38,390 nt of DNA from Streptomyces sp. 15-116A (GCF_025290915.1 NZ_JAOCQE010000033.1:1-38390), one strand, 5' to 3'; counted from the first letter of the stretch, positions 1 to 9,302 are shown. Notes: generated by a model from the sequence alone, not told the origin. A program made the numbers and translations.

Positions 1-394
1 CGCCCCGCGCCATGGCGCGCCGCACCTCGTCCGGCAGCTCCGTACCGGCGAGCCCGCTGCTCGGGCGGCCGTCGCGCAGCGCCTCCAGCTCGGCCATGAC
101 CCGCTCGGGCGGGGTGGCGCGCACCCGCTCGAGTTCCTCCTCGACGGTGGGAGAGGGCCCGGACGGATGGGGACTGAGAAAGTCCGGTACGTATCCGCCG
201 GCGTCCAGCGCCAGCGCCGAGAGCAGCGGCAGCCGCGCCCGGCGCAGCACCCGGCGGGCGCGGGCCACCCACGGATCGGTGCCGGACTCCGGGCGCAGGC
301 CCCACGGCAGCAGGGTGGACGTGACCTCGTGCAGCGGTGAGACCGCGAAACGGGAGCGGGCCAACCCCGACGCGTCCACGGTGAGTTCAATCAC
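1..394 (-). CDS. ArsR-type winged-helix transcriptional regulator, N-terminal part (runs off left edge)
   Basis: Only the first 131 codons are inside the window, reading leftwards from GTG at 394. The N-terminus (VIELTVDASGLARSRFAVSP, then a PLHEV motif) is the characteristic opening of a large Streptomyces group of ArsR-like regulators annotated DUF5937; the DNA-binding winged helix would lie further left, outside the window, so the assignment rests on the N-terminal domain alone. The GTG start has a run of G residues about five bases upstream but no ideal ribosome site. The gene is divergent from the secreted hydrolase at 517, and a 16-bp interrupted palindrome lies between them. The effector is unknown. 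Confidence 0.7.
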   Translation of the reverse strand, partial: MIELTVDASGLARSRFAVSPLHEVTSTLLPWGLRPESGTDPWVARARRVLRRARLPLLSALALDAGGYVPDFLSPHPSGPSPTVEEELERVRATPPERVMAELEALRDGRPSSGLAGTELPDEVRRAMARG

Positions 395-422
395 GAGCGC
401 CCCCCGGTCGTACACCCCACTC

Positions 423-438
423 TTCGAACCTGCTCGAA
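423..438. promoter_or_regulatory. Interrupted palindrome, candidate operator
   Basis: TTCGA (423-427) and TCGAA (434-438) are perfect inverted 5-bp arms separated by six bases. The site lies about 30 bp upstream of the GTG of the ArsR-type gene and in the divergent promoter region shared with the hydrolase gene. Self-binding by an ArsR-type regulator at such a site is common in the family; binding here is inference. Confidence 0.35.
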
Positions 439-516
439 TCGTGGCACCAACGCTCGCCGTCACCAACCGCCCCGGCGCACCCTGATGCCCCGGTCGACGA
501 AGCCGAGGGGGCGGAC

Positions 517-1983
517 GTGCGCAGGACACGACGGGCACGACAGACCCGACAGACGCGGGGGACACAGACGGCGGTACGGAGACCCCGGTCCCGGGTGACC
601 GTGGCGCTCGCCGCCGCCGGCGTCCTGCTGGTGTCGGGCACGTGCACCTCGGCGGCGCAGGACCGGCAGGACGGGGCGGCCGCGGCACCGGCCGGGGGGA
701 GCGGGGGACTCTCCGGCGCCGCGGCCTGCCCCGGCCTGGAGGGCTTCACCTGCGCGACCCTGACCGTCCCGCTCGACCACCGGGGCCGTACACCGGGCCG
801 GCTCGGCCTGAAGGTGGCGATGGCGGACAACGCGGAAGCCCCCAAGGGCGTCCTGCTGTTCCTCACCGGCGGCCCCGGACAGCCGGGTGTGCCGTTCGTG
901 AAGCGGCTCAGCGAGAGGATGGCACCGGTCCTGAAGGACTACCGCCTGGTGATGATCGACCAGCGCGGCACCGGTGCCGGCGCTCTGCGATGCCCGCAGC
1001 TGCAGAAGGAGATGGGCTCCTCCGACCTCACGCCGCCCACCGAGCAGGCGGTGAAGGACTGCGCCGCCGCCATCGGCGAGCAGCGCCGCTTCTACGGCAC
1101 CGGTGACACCGTCGCCGACCTGGAGCTGCTGCGCCGCGCCCTGGGCGTACGGAAGATGACGCTCGACGGCGTCTCCTACGGCACGTACACCGCCGCGCGG
1201 TACGCGCTCGCGCACCCGGGCCGGGTGGCGCGGCTGGTGCTGGACTCGGTCGTACCGCAGACGGGATACGACCCGATGGACCGCGCCGCCCTGCGCGCGG
1301 CACCGCGCGTGCTGCGGGAGGCGTGCGCGGCGATCGACTGCGCCACCGACCCCGCCGCGGACCTCGCCGAGGTGGTGGACACCTACGGCAACGGCGTCGA
1401 CGTCATCGACGCGCTGACCACGTGGGGCTTCGTCGACCCGGACTACGCGGAGATGATCGACGCCCTGCACAAGGCGGCGAACGGCGACCCCGGCCATCTG
1501 CGCGGCCTGATCGCGGGCGCCCGGCAGGGCAACGCGGCGACCGCCGAGGAGCTGAGCCAGGGTCTGCACGCCTCGACGCTGTGCCTGGACGGCCGCTACC
1601 CCTGGGGCAGGTCGGACGCCCCGGTGGCCGGGCGGCGCGAGGCGCTGGAGAAGGCGGGCGCCGAGCTGACTCCCCGCGACCACGGCCCCTTCGACGCGGC
1701 CACCGCGACCGGCCTCGGCTCGATGCTCAGCTGCCTGCACTGGCCGCCGACCCCGGCGCCCCCGCTGCCCTCGCCGCACCGCCGGCTCCCCGGCGGTATC
1801 CCGGTCCTGCTGCTCGGCGGTGACCGTGATCTGTCGACGCCGGTGGAATGGCTGTACGACCAGAAGAGGCTGACACCGCGCGCCGAGGTCGTGGTGGTCG
1901 AGGGCGCCGCCCATTCGGTGCAGAGCAGGGCGGTGGGTGACGAGGGCCGGCAGGCGGTGTACGACTTCCTGCTGGAGCGCTGA
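517..1983 (+). CDS. Secreted alpha/beta hydrolase, tripeptidyl-aminopeptidase-like (S33/TAP type)
   Basis: This 488-residue protein begins with an Arg-rich stretch and a hydrophobic segment (about residues 25-42), which indicates export; the segment ends near a Cys (SGTCTSA), but the lipobox is poor, so a lipoprotein is doubtful. The alpha/beta hydrolase catalytic triad is visible: the nucleophile elbow GVSYG puts Ser at about 220, the acid lies in GGDRDLS (Asp436/438), and His466 is in GAAHS. An oxyanion region LTGGPGQPG occurs near residue 120. The C-terminal part matches the TAP-like domain of Streptomyces exported peptidases. The GTG start at 517 has GAGGGG six bases upstream. It probably releases short N-terminal peptides outside the cell; an esterase is the alternative. 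Confidence 0.85.
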   Translation: MRRTRRARQTRQTRGTQTAVRRPRSRVTVALAAAGVLLVSGTCTSAAQDRQDGAAAAPAGGSGGLSGAAACPGLEGFTCATLTVPLDHRGRTPGRLGLKVAMADNAEAPKGVLLFLTGGPGQPGVPFVKRLSERMAPVLKDYRLVMIDQRGTGAGALRCPQLQKEMGSSDLTPPTEQAVKDCAAAIGEQRRFYGTGDTVADLELLRRALGVRKMTLDGVSYGTYTAARYALAHPGRVARLVLDSVVPQTGYDPMDRAALRAAPRVLREACAAIDCATDPAADLAEVVDTYGNGVDVIDALTTWGFVDPDYAEMIDALHKAANGDPGHLRGLIAGARQGNAATAEELSQGLHASTLCLDGRYPWGRSDAPVAGRREALEKAGAELTPRDHGPFDAATATGLGSMLSCLHWPPTPAPPLPSPHRRLPGGIPVLLLGGDRDLSTPVEWLYDQKRLTPRAEVVVVEGAAHSVQSRAVGDEGRQAVYDFLLER

Positions 1984-2029
1984 GGGGGGTGCGCGGGTTG
2001 CACTCCCGCCGGGCGGTTACCGTCGGGGA

Positions 2030-3289
2030 GTGACCGAGCAGCCCGCCCCCGAACTCTTCACCTGGGAGTTCGCCGCCGACCCCTACCCCGCCTACGCCTG
2101 GCTCCGCGAGCACGCCCCCGTGCACCGGACCCGGCTGCCCAGCGGGGTGGAGGCCTGGCTGGTCACCCGGTACGCCGACGCCAAGCAGACCCTCGCCGAC
2201 AACCGGCTGTCCAAGAACCCGGCGCATCACGACGAGCCCGCACACGCCAAGGGCAAGACCGGCATCCCGGGCGAGCGCAAGGCGGAGCTGATGACGCACC
2301 TGCTGAACATCGACCCGCCGGACCACACCCGGCTGCGGCGGCTGGTCAGCAAGGCGTTCACCCCGCGCCGGGTGGCCGAGTTCGCGCCGAGGGTGCAGGA
2401 GCTCACGGACACGCTCATCGACCGGTTCGCGGCGCACGGCTCGGCCGACCTCATCCACGAGTTCGCCTTCCCGCTGCCCATCTACGCCATCTGCGACCTG
2501 CTCGGCGTCCCCCGCGAGGACCAGGACGACTTCCGTGACTGGGCGGGCATGATGATCCGTCATCAGGGCGGCCCCCGGGGCGGTGTCGCGCGCTCGGTGA
2601 AGAAGATGCGCGGCTATCTCGCCGACCTCATCCACCGCAAGCGCGAGGCCCTGCCCGCCGAGCCCGCGCCCGGCGAGGACCTCATCTCCGGCCTCATCCG
2701 CGCCTCCGACCACGGTGAGCACCTCACCGAGAACGAGGCCGCCGCGATGGCGTTCATCCTGCTGTTCGCGGGTTTCGAGACCACCGTCAATCTCATCGGC
2801 AACGGCACCTACGCCCTGCTCACCCACCCCGAGCAGCGCGCCCGCCTCCAGCGGTCCCTGGCGGCCGGGGAGCGGGAGCTGCTGGCGACCGGGGTGGAGG
2901 AACTCCTGCGCTTCGACGGCCCGGTGGAGCTCGCCACCTGGCGGTTCGCCACCGAGCCGGTCACCATCGGCGGGCAGCGCATCGCGGCCGGCGACCCGGT
3001 CCTCGTCGTCCTGGCCGCCGCCGACCGGGACCCGGAGCGCTTCACCGACCCCGATGTGCTCGACCTCGGCCGGCGCGACAACCAGCATCTGGGATACGGC
3101 CACGGCATCCACTACTGCCTGGGCGCGCCCCTCGCACGCCTGGAGGGCCAGACCGCCCTCGCCACGCTGCTGACCCGGCTGCCGGACCTGCGCCTGGCCG
3201 TGGACCCGGCCGAACTGCGCTGGCGCGGCGGGCTCATCATGCGCGGACTGCGCACGCTGCCCGTGGAATTCACCCCGCCGGGTCCCTGA
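2030..3289 (+). CDS. Cytochrome P450, CYP107U-like
   Basis: A 419-residue soluble class I P450 monooxygenase, needing separate ferredoxin and reductase partners. The I-helix oxygen-activation motif AGFETT is near residues 247-252, the K-helix ELLR follows, and the haem loop GYGHGIHYCLG places the cysteine ligand at about residue 363. Position next to the rpf pair and enolase matches CYP107U1 (SCO3099) of S. coelicolor, which I recall being linked to sporulation; this orthology is from memory and context. The GTG at 2030 is the only start after the upstream gene's stop at 1983. GGGGAG abuts it directly, too close for a normal ribosome site, so a leaderless transcript is possible. No ferredoxin gene is adjacent. 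Confidence 0.92.
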   Translation: MTEQPAPELFTWEFAADPYPAYAWLREHAPVHRTRLPSGVEAWLVTRYADAKQTLADNRLSKNPAHHDEPAHAKGKTGIPGERKAELMTHLLNIDPPDHTRLRRLVSKAFTPRRVAEFAPRVQELTDTLIDRFAAHGSADLIHEFAFPLPIYAICDLLGVPREDQDDFRDWAGMMIRHQGGPRGGVARSVKKMRGYLADLIHRKREALPAEPAPGEDLISGLIRASDHGEHLTENEAAAMAFILLFAGFETTVNLIGNGTYALLTHPEQRARLQRSLAAGERELLATGVEELLRFDGPVELATWRFATEPVTIGGQRIAAGDPVLVVLAAADRDPERFTDPDVLDLGRRDNQHLGYGHGIHYCLGAPLARLEGQTALATLLTRLPDLRLAVDPAELRWRGGLIMRGLRTLPVEFTPPGP

Positions 3290-3362
3290 CCGGCGAGAGC
3301 GCCGCCCGTCCTGCCCCGAGCGCAACCAGCGCAAACATGACACGCGTTCACTTCTGTGATCT

Positions 3363-3416
3363 TCACGTGATCTACGCGGCATGAACTTGTGACAAGTGAT
3401 CGTCTGCCGATACGTT
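3363..3416 (+). promoter_or_regulatory. Promoter and operator region of the rpfC-like gene
   Basis: A housekeeping-type promoter can be drawn as TTGTGA (3387-3392), an 18-base spacer and TACGTT (3411-3416), giving a leader of about 60 nt. A 13-bp palindrome, ACTTGT-G-ACAAGT (3385-3397), covers the -35 box. Upstream lies the perfect 8-bp palindrome TCACGTGA (3363-3370), flanked by GTGATCT repeated at 3356 and 3367, one helical turn apart. This looks like a regulated promoter with more than one protein-binding site. The bound factors are unknown. Confidence 0.45.
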
Positions 3417-3485
3417 CACCCATCAACGCGGTGTCTCATACTCGTTCGCCGCGCCGGTCACTGCTGTCGTGTGAAAGGTCTCCGC

Positions 3486-4481
3486 ATGCTTTCCGGGAAC
3501 GGTCGGCACCGTCGCCCCCGCCAGGCTCCGGCTCTCCTCGTCGCGGCCGGAGTCACCGGCTCCGCCATCGCGATCCCCCTCCTCGGGGCAGGCAGCGCCA
3601 GTGCGGCCGACGGGGCGACCTGGGACCGGGTCGCGGAGTGCGAGTCCGGCGGCTCCTGGAGCCAGAACACCGGCAACGGCTATTACGGCGGCCTGCAGTT
3701 GACCCAGGACGACTGGGAGACCTACGGCGGCCTGGACTACGCGCCCAGCGCCGACCAGGCCAGCCGGGGCCAGCAGATAGCCGTCGCGGAGCGCATCCTC
3801 GCCGACCAGGGTGTGGGCGCGTGGCGCGCCTGCGGACTGCTCACGGGGCTCCAGCAGGACTCGGCGTCGGCCGATGTGGACACCGGGGTGGAGTCGCAGT
3901 CCCCGGCATCCACGGACTCCCCGAAGCCCACCCCGGACGCCACGGACCCGTCCGGACTGCCCGACTCCGGCGAATCGTCGGCTTCTTCCTCGCCGTCGCC
4001 GTCGCCCTCGGCCACGGAAACGGAAACGGAGGACGAGGAGGGGTCGGAGACCTCGACCGGCGAAACGCCCAAGTCCGACAAGTCCGGCGGCGTGGAGGAG
4101 GAGGCGTCCCCCACCCCCTCCGCCTCGCTCACCCCCGGACGGGACGAGTCGGACAAGTCCGGGCAGAGCAGCGGTTCTTCCTCGCTCACCGACACGGGCG
4201 ACTCCGCCGGCGCCGGCCGCCACCGCGGCCCCAGTGCCGAGGAAGGCCAGGGTCAGGACCGTACGCCCGGATCGACCGGACGGCACGCGTCCCGCGACAC
4301 CGTCGACGGCTCCTACACCGTGCGCCCCGGCGACAGTCTCTGGTCCATCGCCGACTCCCTTGAGGCGGACGGCGGATGGCGGGCGCTCTACGCCGAGAAC
4401 GCGCAGACCGTCGGCGCCGACCCGAACCTCATCCTCCCCGGTCAGACGCTTGAGGTCGGGGTCGAATCGGGCGAAAAGTGA
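3486..4481 (+). CDS. rpfC: Resuscitation-promoting factor, secreted muralytic protein with C-terminal LysM
   Basis: This 331-residue exported protein is predicted to cleave peptidoglycan during spore germination and wall remodelling. A signal peptide ends near ASA-AD (residue 40). The Rpf transglycosylase-like domain (about 44-118) carries the conserved ECESGG core, with the catalytic Glu at 53, and the [11 protein letters not shown] substrate-groove motif. A long acidic, Ser/Thr/Pro-rich linker (about 125-270) joins it to one LysM module (YTVRPGDSLWSIAD...PNLILPGQTL) at the C-terminus, which binds glycan strands. ATG 3486 has GAAAGG seven bases upstream. It sits directly upstream of rpfA on the same strand. 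The symbol follows S. coelicolor SCO3098, named from memory; the family assignment is firm. Confidence 0.9.
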   Translation: MLSGNGRHRRPRQAPALLVAAGVTGSAIAIPLLGAGSASAADGATWDRVAECESGGSWSQNTGNGYYGGLQLTQDDWETYGGLDYAPSADQASRGQQIAVAERILADQGVGAWRACGLLTGLQQDSASADVDTGVESQSPASTDSPKPTPDATDPSGLPDSGESSASSSPSPSPSATETETEDEEGSETSTGETPKSDKSGGVEEEASPTPSASLTPGRDESDKSGQSSGSSSLTDTGDSAGAGRHRGPSAEEGQGQDRTPGSTGRHASRDTVDGSYTVRPGDSLWSIADSLEADGGWRALYAENAQTVGADPNLILPGQTLEVGVESGEK

Positions 4482-4497
4482 CGGGGGAAAAGCCCCG
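4482..4497 (+). terminator. Small hairpin after the rpfC-like gene
   Basis: CGGGG (4482-4486) and CCCCG (4493-4497) pair around a six-base loop directly after the stop codon. There is no T-run. It may be a weak terminator or an mRNA end stabiliser. Confidence 0.3.
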
Positions 4498-4647
4498 GAG
4501 CAGGCGGCAGTTGACGTCATGTTTCGAGCTGAATGCCCGATATAAACGCGGTGAGAGATAGGTCTCAGAAGCCCTGATCGTCTTTGAAAATCGGCCGAGC
4601 GCGTGTCTACGGTCGTGACCGCTCGCCACCGCGGGCCCCGGCTGCCG

Positions 4648-4843
4648 CCACGCCGAATCCTGCCAGTGGCAGCACGGGAACAGTCGTCGCGTCATGCGCC
4701 GTAGGCAGGAGCGGGGGACCCAAGGTAAGTGCCGTCTCCGGTGGTTGACACCGGATCGCGGCTTGGGGTGTAGCCGCGTCCCGTGAGGGACGTGGCCGGG
4801 CAACTCAACCGGCCCGAACCCGACAGCTCACCTCGCAGGCGTC
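4648..4843 (+). ncRNA. ydaO/yuaA c-di-AMP riboswitch in the rpfA leader
   Basis: The conserved ydaO core elements appear in order: CGCCGAATCC (4651-4660), the GGGGGACCCAA block, its partner CTTGGGGTG, then CCCGAACCCGACAGCTCACC and CTCGCAGGCGT. The closing P1 stem is ACGCC (4650-4654) with GGCGT (4838-4842). A TATAAA at 4541-4546 may be the -10 box of the promoter. The class senses cyclic di-AMP, and S. coelicolor rpfA is known to carry one. The aptamer ends 17 bases before the start codon, and no U-tailed terminator fits in between. CTCACC inside the last conserved segment (4827-4832) can pair with GGTGAG (4844-4849), which overlaps the ribosome site, so masking of that site is a plausible output. 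Confidence 0.92.
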
Positions 4844-4848
4844 GGTGA

Positions 4849-5553
<705 letters not shown>

Positions 5554-5571
5554 GCAGCGGCCCCGCAGTCC

Positions 5572-5619
5572 GCCCGCCCCGGTGCGTGTTCCCCCGTACG
5601 CACCGGGGCGGGCTTTTTT
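5572..5619 (+). terminator. Strong intrinsic terminator after rpfA
   Basis: A perfect 16-bp GC-rich stem (5572-5587 with 5598-5613) and a 10-base loop are followed by six T residues (5614-5619). This is a canonical Rho-independent terminator that isolates rpfA from eno. Confidence 0.95.
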
Positions 5620-5631
5620 GGGAAACCGTCT

Positions 5632-5650
5632 TTGTTCCGTTCGGAAACAA
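5632..5650. promoter_or_regulatory. Palindrome in the enolase upstream region
   Basis: TTCCG-TT-CGGAA (5635-5646) is a perfect palindrome, flanked by TTG on the left and ACAA on the right, inside an A/T-rich island 130 bp upstream of the eno start. It is a candidate operator for a dimeric regulator. A TAGGCT at 5710-5715 could be a -10 box, but no good -35 box accompanies it. Confidence 0.35.
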
Positions 5651-5712
5651 TTTACTCTCGGTTCTGTCCAGCCGGTGGGCGACCGGATGGCCGATCGCCC
5701 TGAGCCGGTTAG

Positions 5713-7056
<1,344 letters not shown>

Positions 7057-7091
7057 ACAACCCGGCCGACACTGAAGTAGGCAGCGTCGTA

Positions 7092-7136
7092 CGTACGTCC
7101 CCGCACTCGGTCCCGTACCGTGTGCGGGGACGTACG
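7092..7136 (+). terminator. Intergenic hairpin between eno and divIC
   Basis: CGTACGTCCCCGCAC (7092-7106) and GTGCGGGGACGTACG (7122-7136) form a perfect 15-bp stem with a 15-base loop. No T-run follows. It could end most eno transcripts, or act as a processing or stability element that lowers divIC expression relative to eno. Confidence 0.6.
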
Positions 7137-7162
7137 CGCGTGCACGGGAGGCGGTATTCGAG

Positions 7163-7639
7163 ATGGCCGTGAAGGACCGCGACCGTTTCTCCACCGCGAC
7201 CAGGATCCGGCTGATCGGTGAGCAGACCGCCGCCCGGGTCTACCGCTCGCAGACCAAACGCCAGGCCCGCCGCTCCCGGCTCACCGGCCGGGCCGCGCTG
7301 CTCGCGCTGGTGGTCTGCTCGCTGATCGTGGCCCTCGCCTATCCCATGCGGCAGTACGTCTCCCAGCGCGCCGAGATCGCCGACCTGAAGCAACAGCAGC
7401 AGGAGGCGAGGCAGCGCGTCGAACGGCTGCGCGACCTCAAGGCCCGCTGGCAGGACGACGCCTACGCCGAGCAGGAGATCCGCCGCCGGCTGCACTACGT
7501 CATGCCGGGCGAGACCGGCTACATCGTGATCGACCCCGGCCCGGCCAAGAAGTCCCGCACCGACCTGGAGGCGGCCGACCGCCCCTGGTACGCGAACCTC
7601 TGGAACGGCGTCGACAAGGCCGACGCCGCCGACCAGTGA
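7163..7639 (+). CDS. divIC: Septum formation initiator DivIC/FtsB family
   Basis: A 158-residue bitopic membrane protein of the divisome. It has a basic cytoplasmic N-terminus (about 1-43), one transmembrane helix (about 44-61), an extracytoplasmic coiled coil rich in Glu, Gln and Arg (about 64-97) and the C-terminal FtsB/DivIC motif EQEIRRRLHYVMPGETGYIVI. The family bridges FtsL and DivIB/FtsQ at the septum; in Streptomyces it supports sporulation septa rather than viability. ATG 7163 has GGGAGG 11 bases upstream. Synteny eno-divIC-DUF501-ppx is widely conserved in actinobacteria, which supports the assignment. The C-terminal tail (about 130-158) looks variable. Confidence 0.92.
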   Translation: MAVKDRDRFSTATRIRLIGEQTAARVYRSQTKRQARRSRLTGRAALLALVVCSLIVALAYPMRQYVSQRAEIADLKQQQQEARQRVERLRDLKARWQDDAYAEQEIRRRLHYVMPGETGYIVIDPGPAKKSRTDLEAADRPWYANLWNGVDKADAADQ

Positions 7640-7656
7640 CCGTACGGGCCGCTCAG

Positions 7657-7683
7657 CGACCGTAGCGACCGCAGTGACCGTAG
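7657..7683. repeat. Three tandem 9-bp units
   Basis: CGACCGTAG, CGACCGCAG and TGACCGTAG follow each other without gaps in the short space between divIC and the DUF501 gene. A related TGACCGTAC lies at divIC's stop codon. It is probably a replication-slippage microsatellite. Confidence 0.7.
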
Positions 7684-7695
7684 AGAAAGACAGAC

Positions 7696-8235
7696 ATGCA
7701 TACGCCCCCGCCCACGACCCCGCGCACCGAGCCCACCGACGCGGACGTCGCGGCCTTCAAGCAGCAGCTCGGCCGGCCCCCGCGCGGGCTGCGCGCCATC
7801 GCGCACCGCTGCCCCTGCGGACAGCCGGACGTCGTGGAGACCGCCCCGCGCCTGCCCGACGGCACCCCCTTCCCGACGCTGTACTACCTCACCTGCCCCC
7901 GCGCCAACTCGGCGATCGGGACGCTGGAGGCCAACGGCGTGATGAAGGAGATGACGGACCGGCTCGCCACCGACCCCGAACTCGCCGCCGCCTACCGGGC
8001 CGCGCACGAGGACTACATCCGGCGCCGCGACGAGATCGAGGAGCTGAGGAACTTCCCCAGCGCGGGCGGCATGCCGGACCGGGTGAAGTGCCTGCACGTA
8101 CTCGTGGCCCACTCACTGGCCGCCGGGCCGGGCGTCAACCCGCTCGGTGACGAGGCGCTGGCGATGCTGCCGGAGTGGTGGCGCAAGGGGCCGTGCGTGA
8201 CGGCCACGGACGAGGCGAAGGAGGAGGGCGAGTGA
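7696..8235 (+). CDS. DUF501 domain protein
   Basis: A 179-residue cytoplasmic protein of the actinobacterial DUF501 family, function unknown. Conserved Cys/His motifs are visible: HRCPCGQPDVV (about 36-46), a second Cys in LTCPR, and KCLHVLVAHSLA near residue 132. These resemble metal ligands, although no zinc-finger fold can be assigned by eye. The stop codon overlaps the GTG of the next gene in a GTGA arrangement, so it is very likely translationally coupled to the Ppx/GppA phosphatase. The constant association with divIC, eno and ppx suggests a housekeeping role. The ribosome site before ATG 7696 is weak (GAGAAAG). Confidence 0.9.
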   Translation: MHTPPPTTPRTEPTDADVAAFKQQLGRPPRGLRAIAHRCPCGQPDVVETAPRLPDGTPFPTLYYLTCPRANSAIGTLEANGVMKEMTDRLATDPELAAAYRAAHEDYIRRRDEIEELRNFPSAGGMPDRVKCLHVLVAHSLAAGPGVNPLGDEALAMLPEWWRKGPCVTATDEAKEEGE

Positions 8236-9176
8236 CCAGGGTCGCCGCCGTCGACTGCGGTACGAACTCCATCCGGCTGCTGGTCGCGGACGCGGATCCG
8301 GCGACCGGTGAACTGGTCGATCTGGACCGCCGTATGACGATCGTGCGCCTCGGCCAGGGCGTCGACCGCACCGGCCGGCTCGCCCCCGAGGCGCTGGAGC
8401 GGACCTTCGCCGCGTGCCGGGAGTACGCGGAGATCATCGAGAAGCACGGGGCGTCGGAGCACCTGCGCTTCGTCGCGACGTCCGCCTCCCGCGACGCCGA
8501 GAACCGCGAGGAGTTCGTGCGCGGGGTGGTGGACATCCTCGGGGTGGAGCCCGAGGTCATCACGGGTGACCAGGAGGCCGAGTTCTCCTTCACGGGCGCC
8601 ACGAAGGAGCTGGCGGAGCAGGACCATCTCCCCAAGCCCTACCTGGTGGTGGACATCGGCGGTGGCTCGACCGAGTTCGTGGTCGGCGACGACCATGTCC
8701 GCGCCGCCCGCTCGGTCGACATCGGCTGCGTCCGCATGACCGAGCGGCACCTGGTGCGGGACGGGAAGGTGACGGACCCGCCCACCGAGGAGCAGATCGC
8801 GGCGATGCGGGCCGACATCGAGGCCGCCCTGGACCTGGCCGAGCAGACGGTCCCGCTGCGCGAGGCACACACCCTGGTGGGCCTCGCGGGGTCGGTCACG
8901 ACCGTCTCCGCGATCGCCCAGGACCTCCCGGAGTACGACTCGACGGCCATCCACCACTCCCGGGTCTCCCGGGACCGCGTCCGCGAGATCACCGGGCGGC
9001 TGCTGCGCTCCACCCACGCCGAGCGTGCGCGGATCCCCTCCATGCACCCGGGGCGGGTGGACGTGATCGGCGCGGGCGCGCTGGTGCTGCTGTCGATCAT
9101 GGAGCGGATCGGCGCGGAGGAGGTCGTGGTGAGCGAGCACGACATCCTCGACGGCATCGCGTGGTCGGTGGCGTAG
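8232..9176 (+). CDS. ppx: Ppx/GppA family exopolyphosphatase / pppGpp phosphohydrolase
   Basis: This 314-residue cytoplasmic enzyme of the ASKHA fold removes terminal phosphates from inorganic polyphosphate and/or converts pppGpp to ppGpp. The first phosphate-binding loop is AAVDCGTNSIRLLVAD (about 5-20); the second is VVDIGGGSTEFVVG (about 139-152); HTLVGLAGSVTTVSAI supplies the adenosine-region motif, and VVSEHDILDGI ends the family core. It is the short form without the C-terminal HD domain. GTG 8232 overlaps the DUF501 stop by four bases, which fixes the start. Whether polyphosphate or pppGpp is the main substrate cannot be told from sequence. Confidence 0.93.
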   Translation: MTRVAAVDCGTNSIRLLVADADPATGELVDLDRRMTIVRLGQGVDRTGRLAPEALERTFAACREYAEIIEKHGASEHLRFVATSASRDAENREEFVRGVVDILGVEPEVITGDQEAEFSFTGATKELAEQDHLPKPYLVVDIGGGSTEFVVGDDHVRAARSVDIGCVRMTERHLVRDGKVTDPPTEEQIAAMRADIEAALDLAEQTVPLREAHTLVGLAGSVTTVSAIAQDLPEYDSTAIHHSRVSRDRVREITGRLLRSTHAERARIPSMHPGRVDVIGAGALVLLSIMERIGAEEVVVSEHDILDGIAWSVA

Positions 9177-9187
9177 CTCTCTTTTGT

Positions 9188-9199
9188 TACCGGCCAGTA
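9188..9199. promoter_or_regulatory. Near-palindrome TACCGGCCAGTA
   Basis: A 12-bp near-palindrome (ten of twelve symmetric positions) lies just after the ppx stop and before the terminator. Its placement is odd for an operator, and no promoter is clear beside it. Confidence 0.2.
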
Positions 9200-9237
9200 G
9201 CCCGCGGTTGAGCAGTGCGGATAGCGTATGAGCGGCG

Positions 9238-9264
9238 CCGAGGGGCCCTTCGCGGGCCCCTCGG
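9238..9264 (+). terminator. Terminator after ppx
   Basis: CCGAGGGGCCC and GGGCCCCTCGG form an 11-bp perfect stem with loop TTCGC. There is no T-run, as is common in Streptomyces. It ends the divIC-DUF501-ppx unit. Confidence 0.8.
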
Positions 9265-9284
9265 TGAGGTGCCGTCGGGAAACT

Positions 9285-9302
9285 TCGTGAAGTTCTTCAC
9301 AA
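9285..9302. promoter_or_regulatory. Rex operator (ROP) upstream of ndh
   Basis: TCGTGAAGTTCTTCACAA matches the Streptomyces Rex consensus TTGTGAA-N4-TTCACAA at 13 of 14 fixed positions. Rex is a repressor that leaves DNA when the NADH/NAD+ ratio rises. The site sits about 310 bp upstream of the type II NADH dehydrogenase start, where it could cover the -35 region of a promoter with a -10 such as TACTGG (9315-9320). This is a well-founded functional fit: a redox sensor controlling an NADH-oxidising enzyme. Confidence 0.85.

Noticed and set aside
460..1914. A 484-codon minus-strand frame opposite the secreted hydrolase
   Set aside because: It is a shadow of the hydrolase gene, whose catalytic triad and signal peptide are clear on the plus strand.
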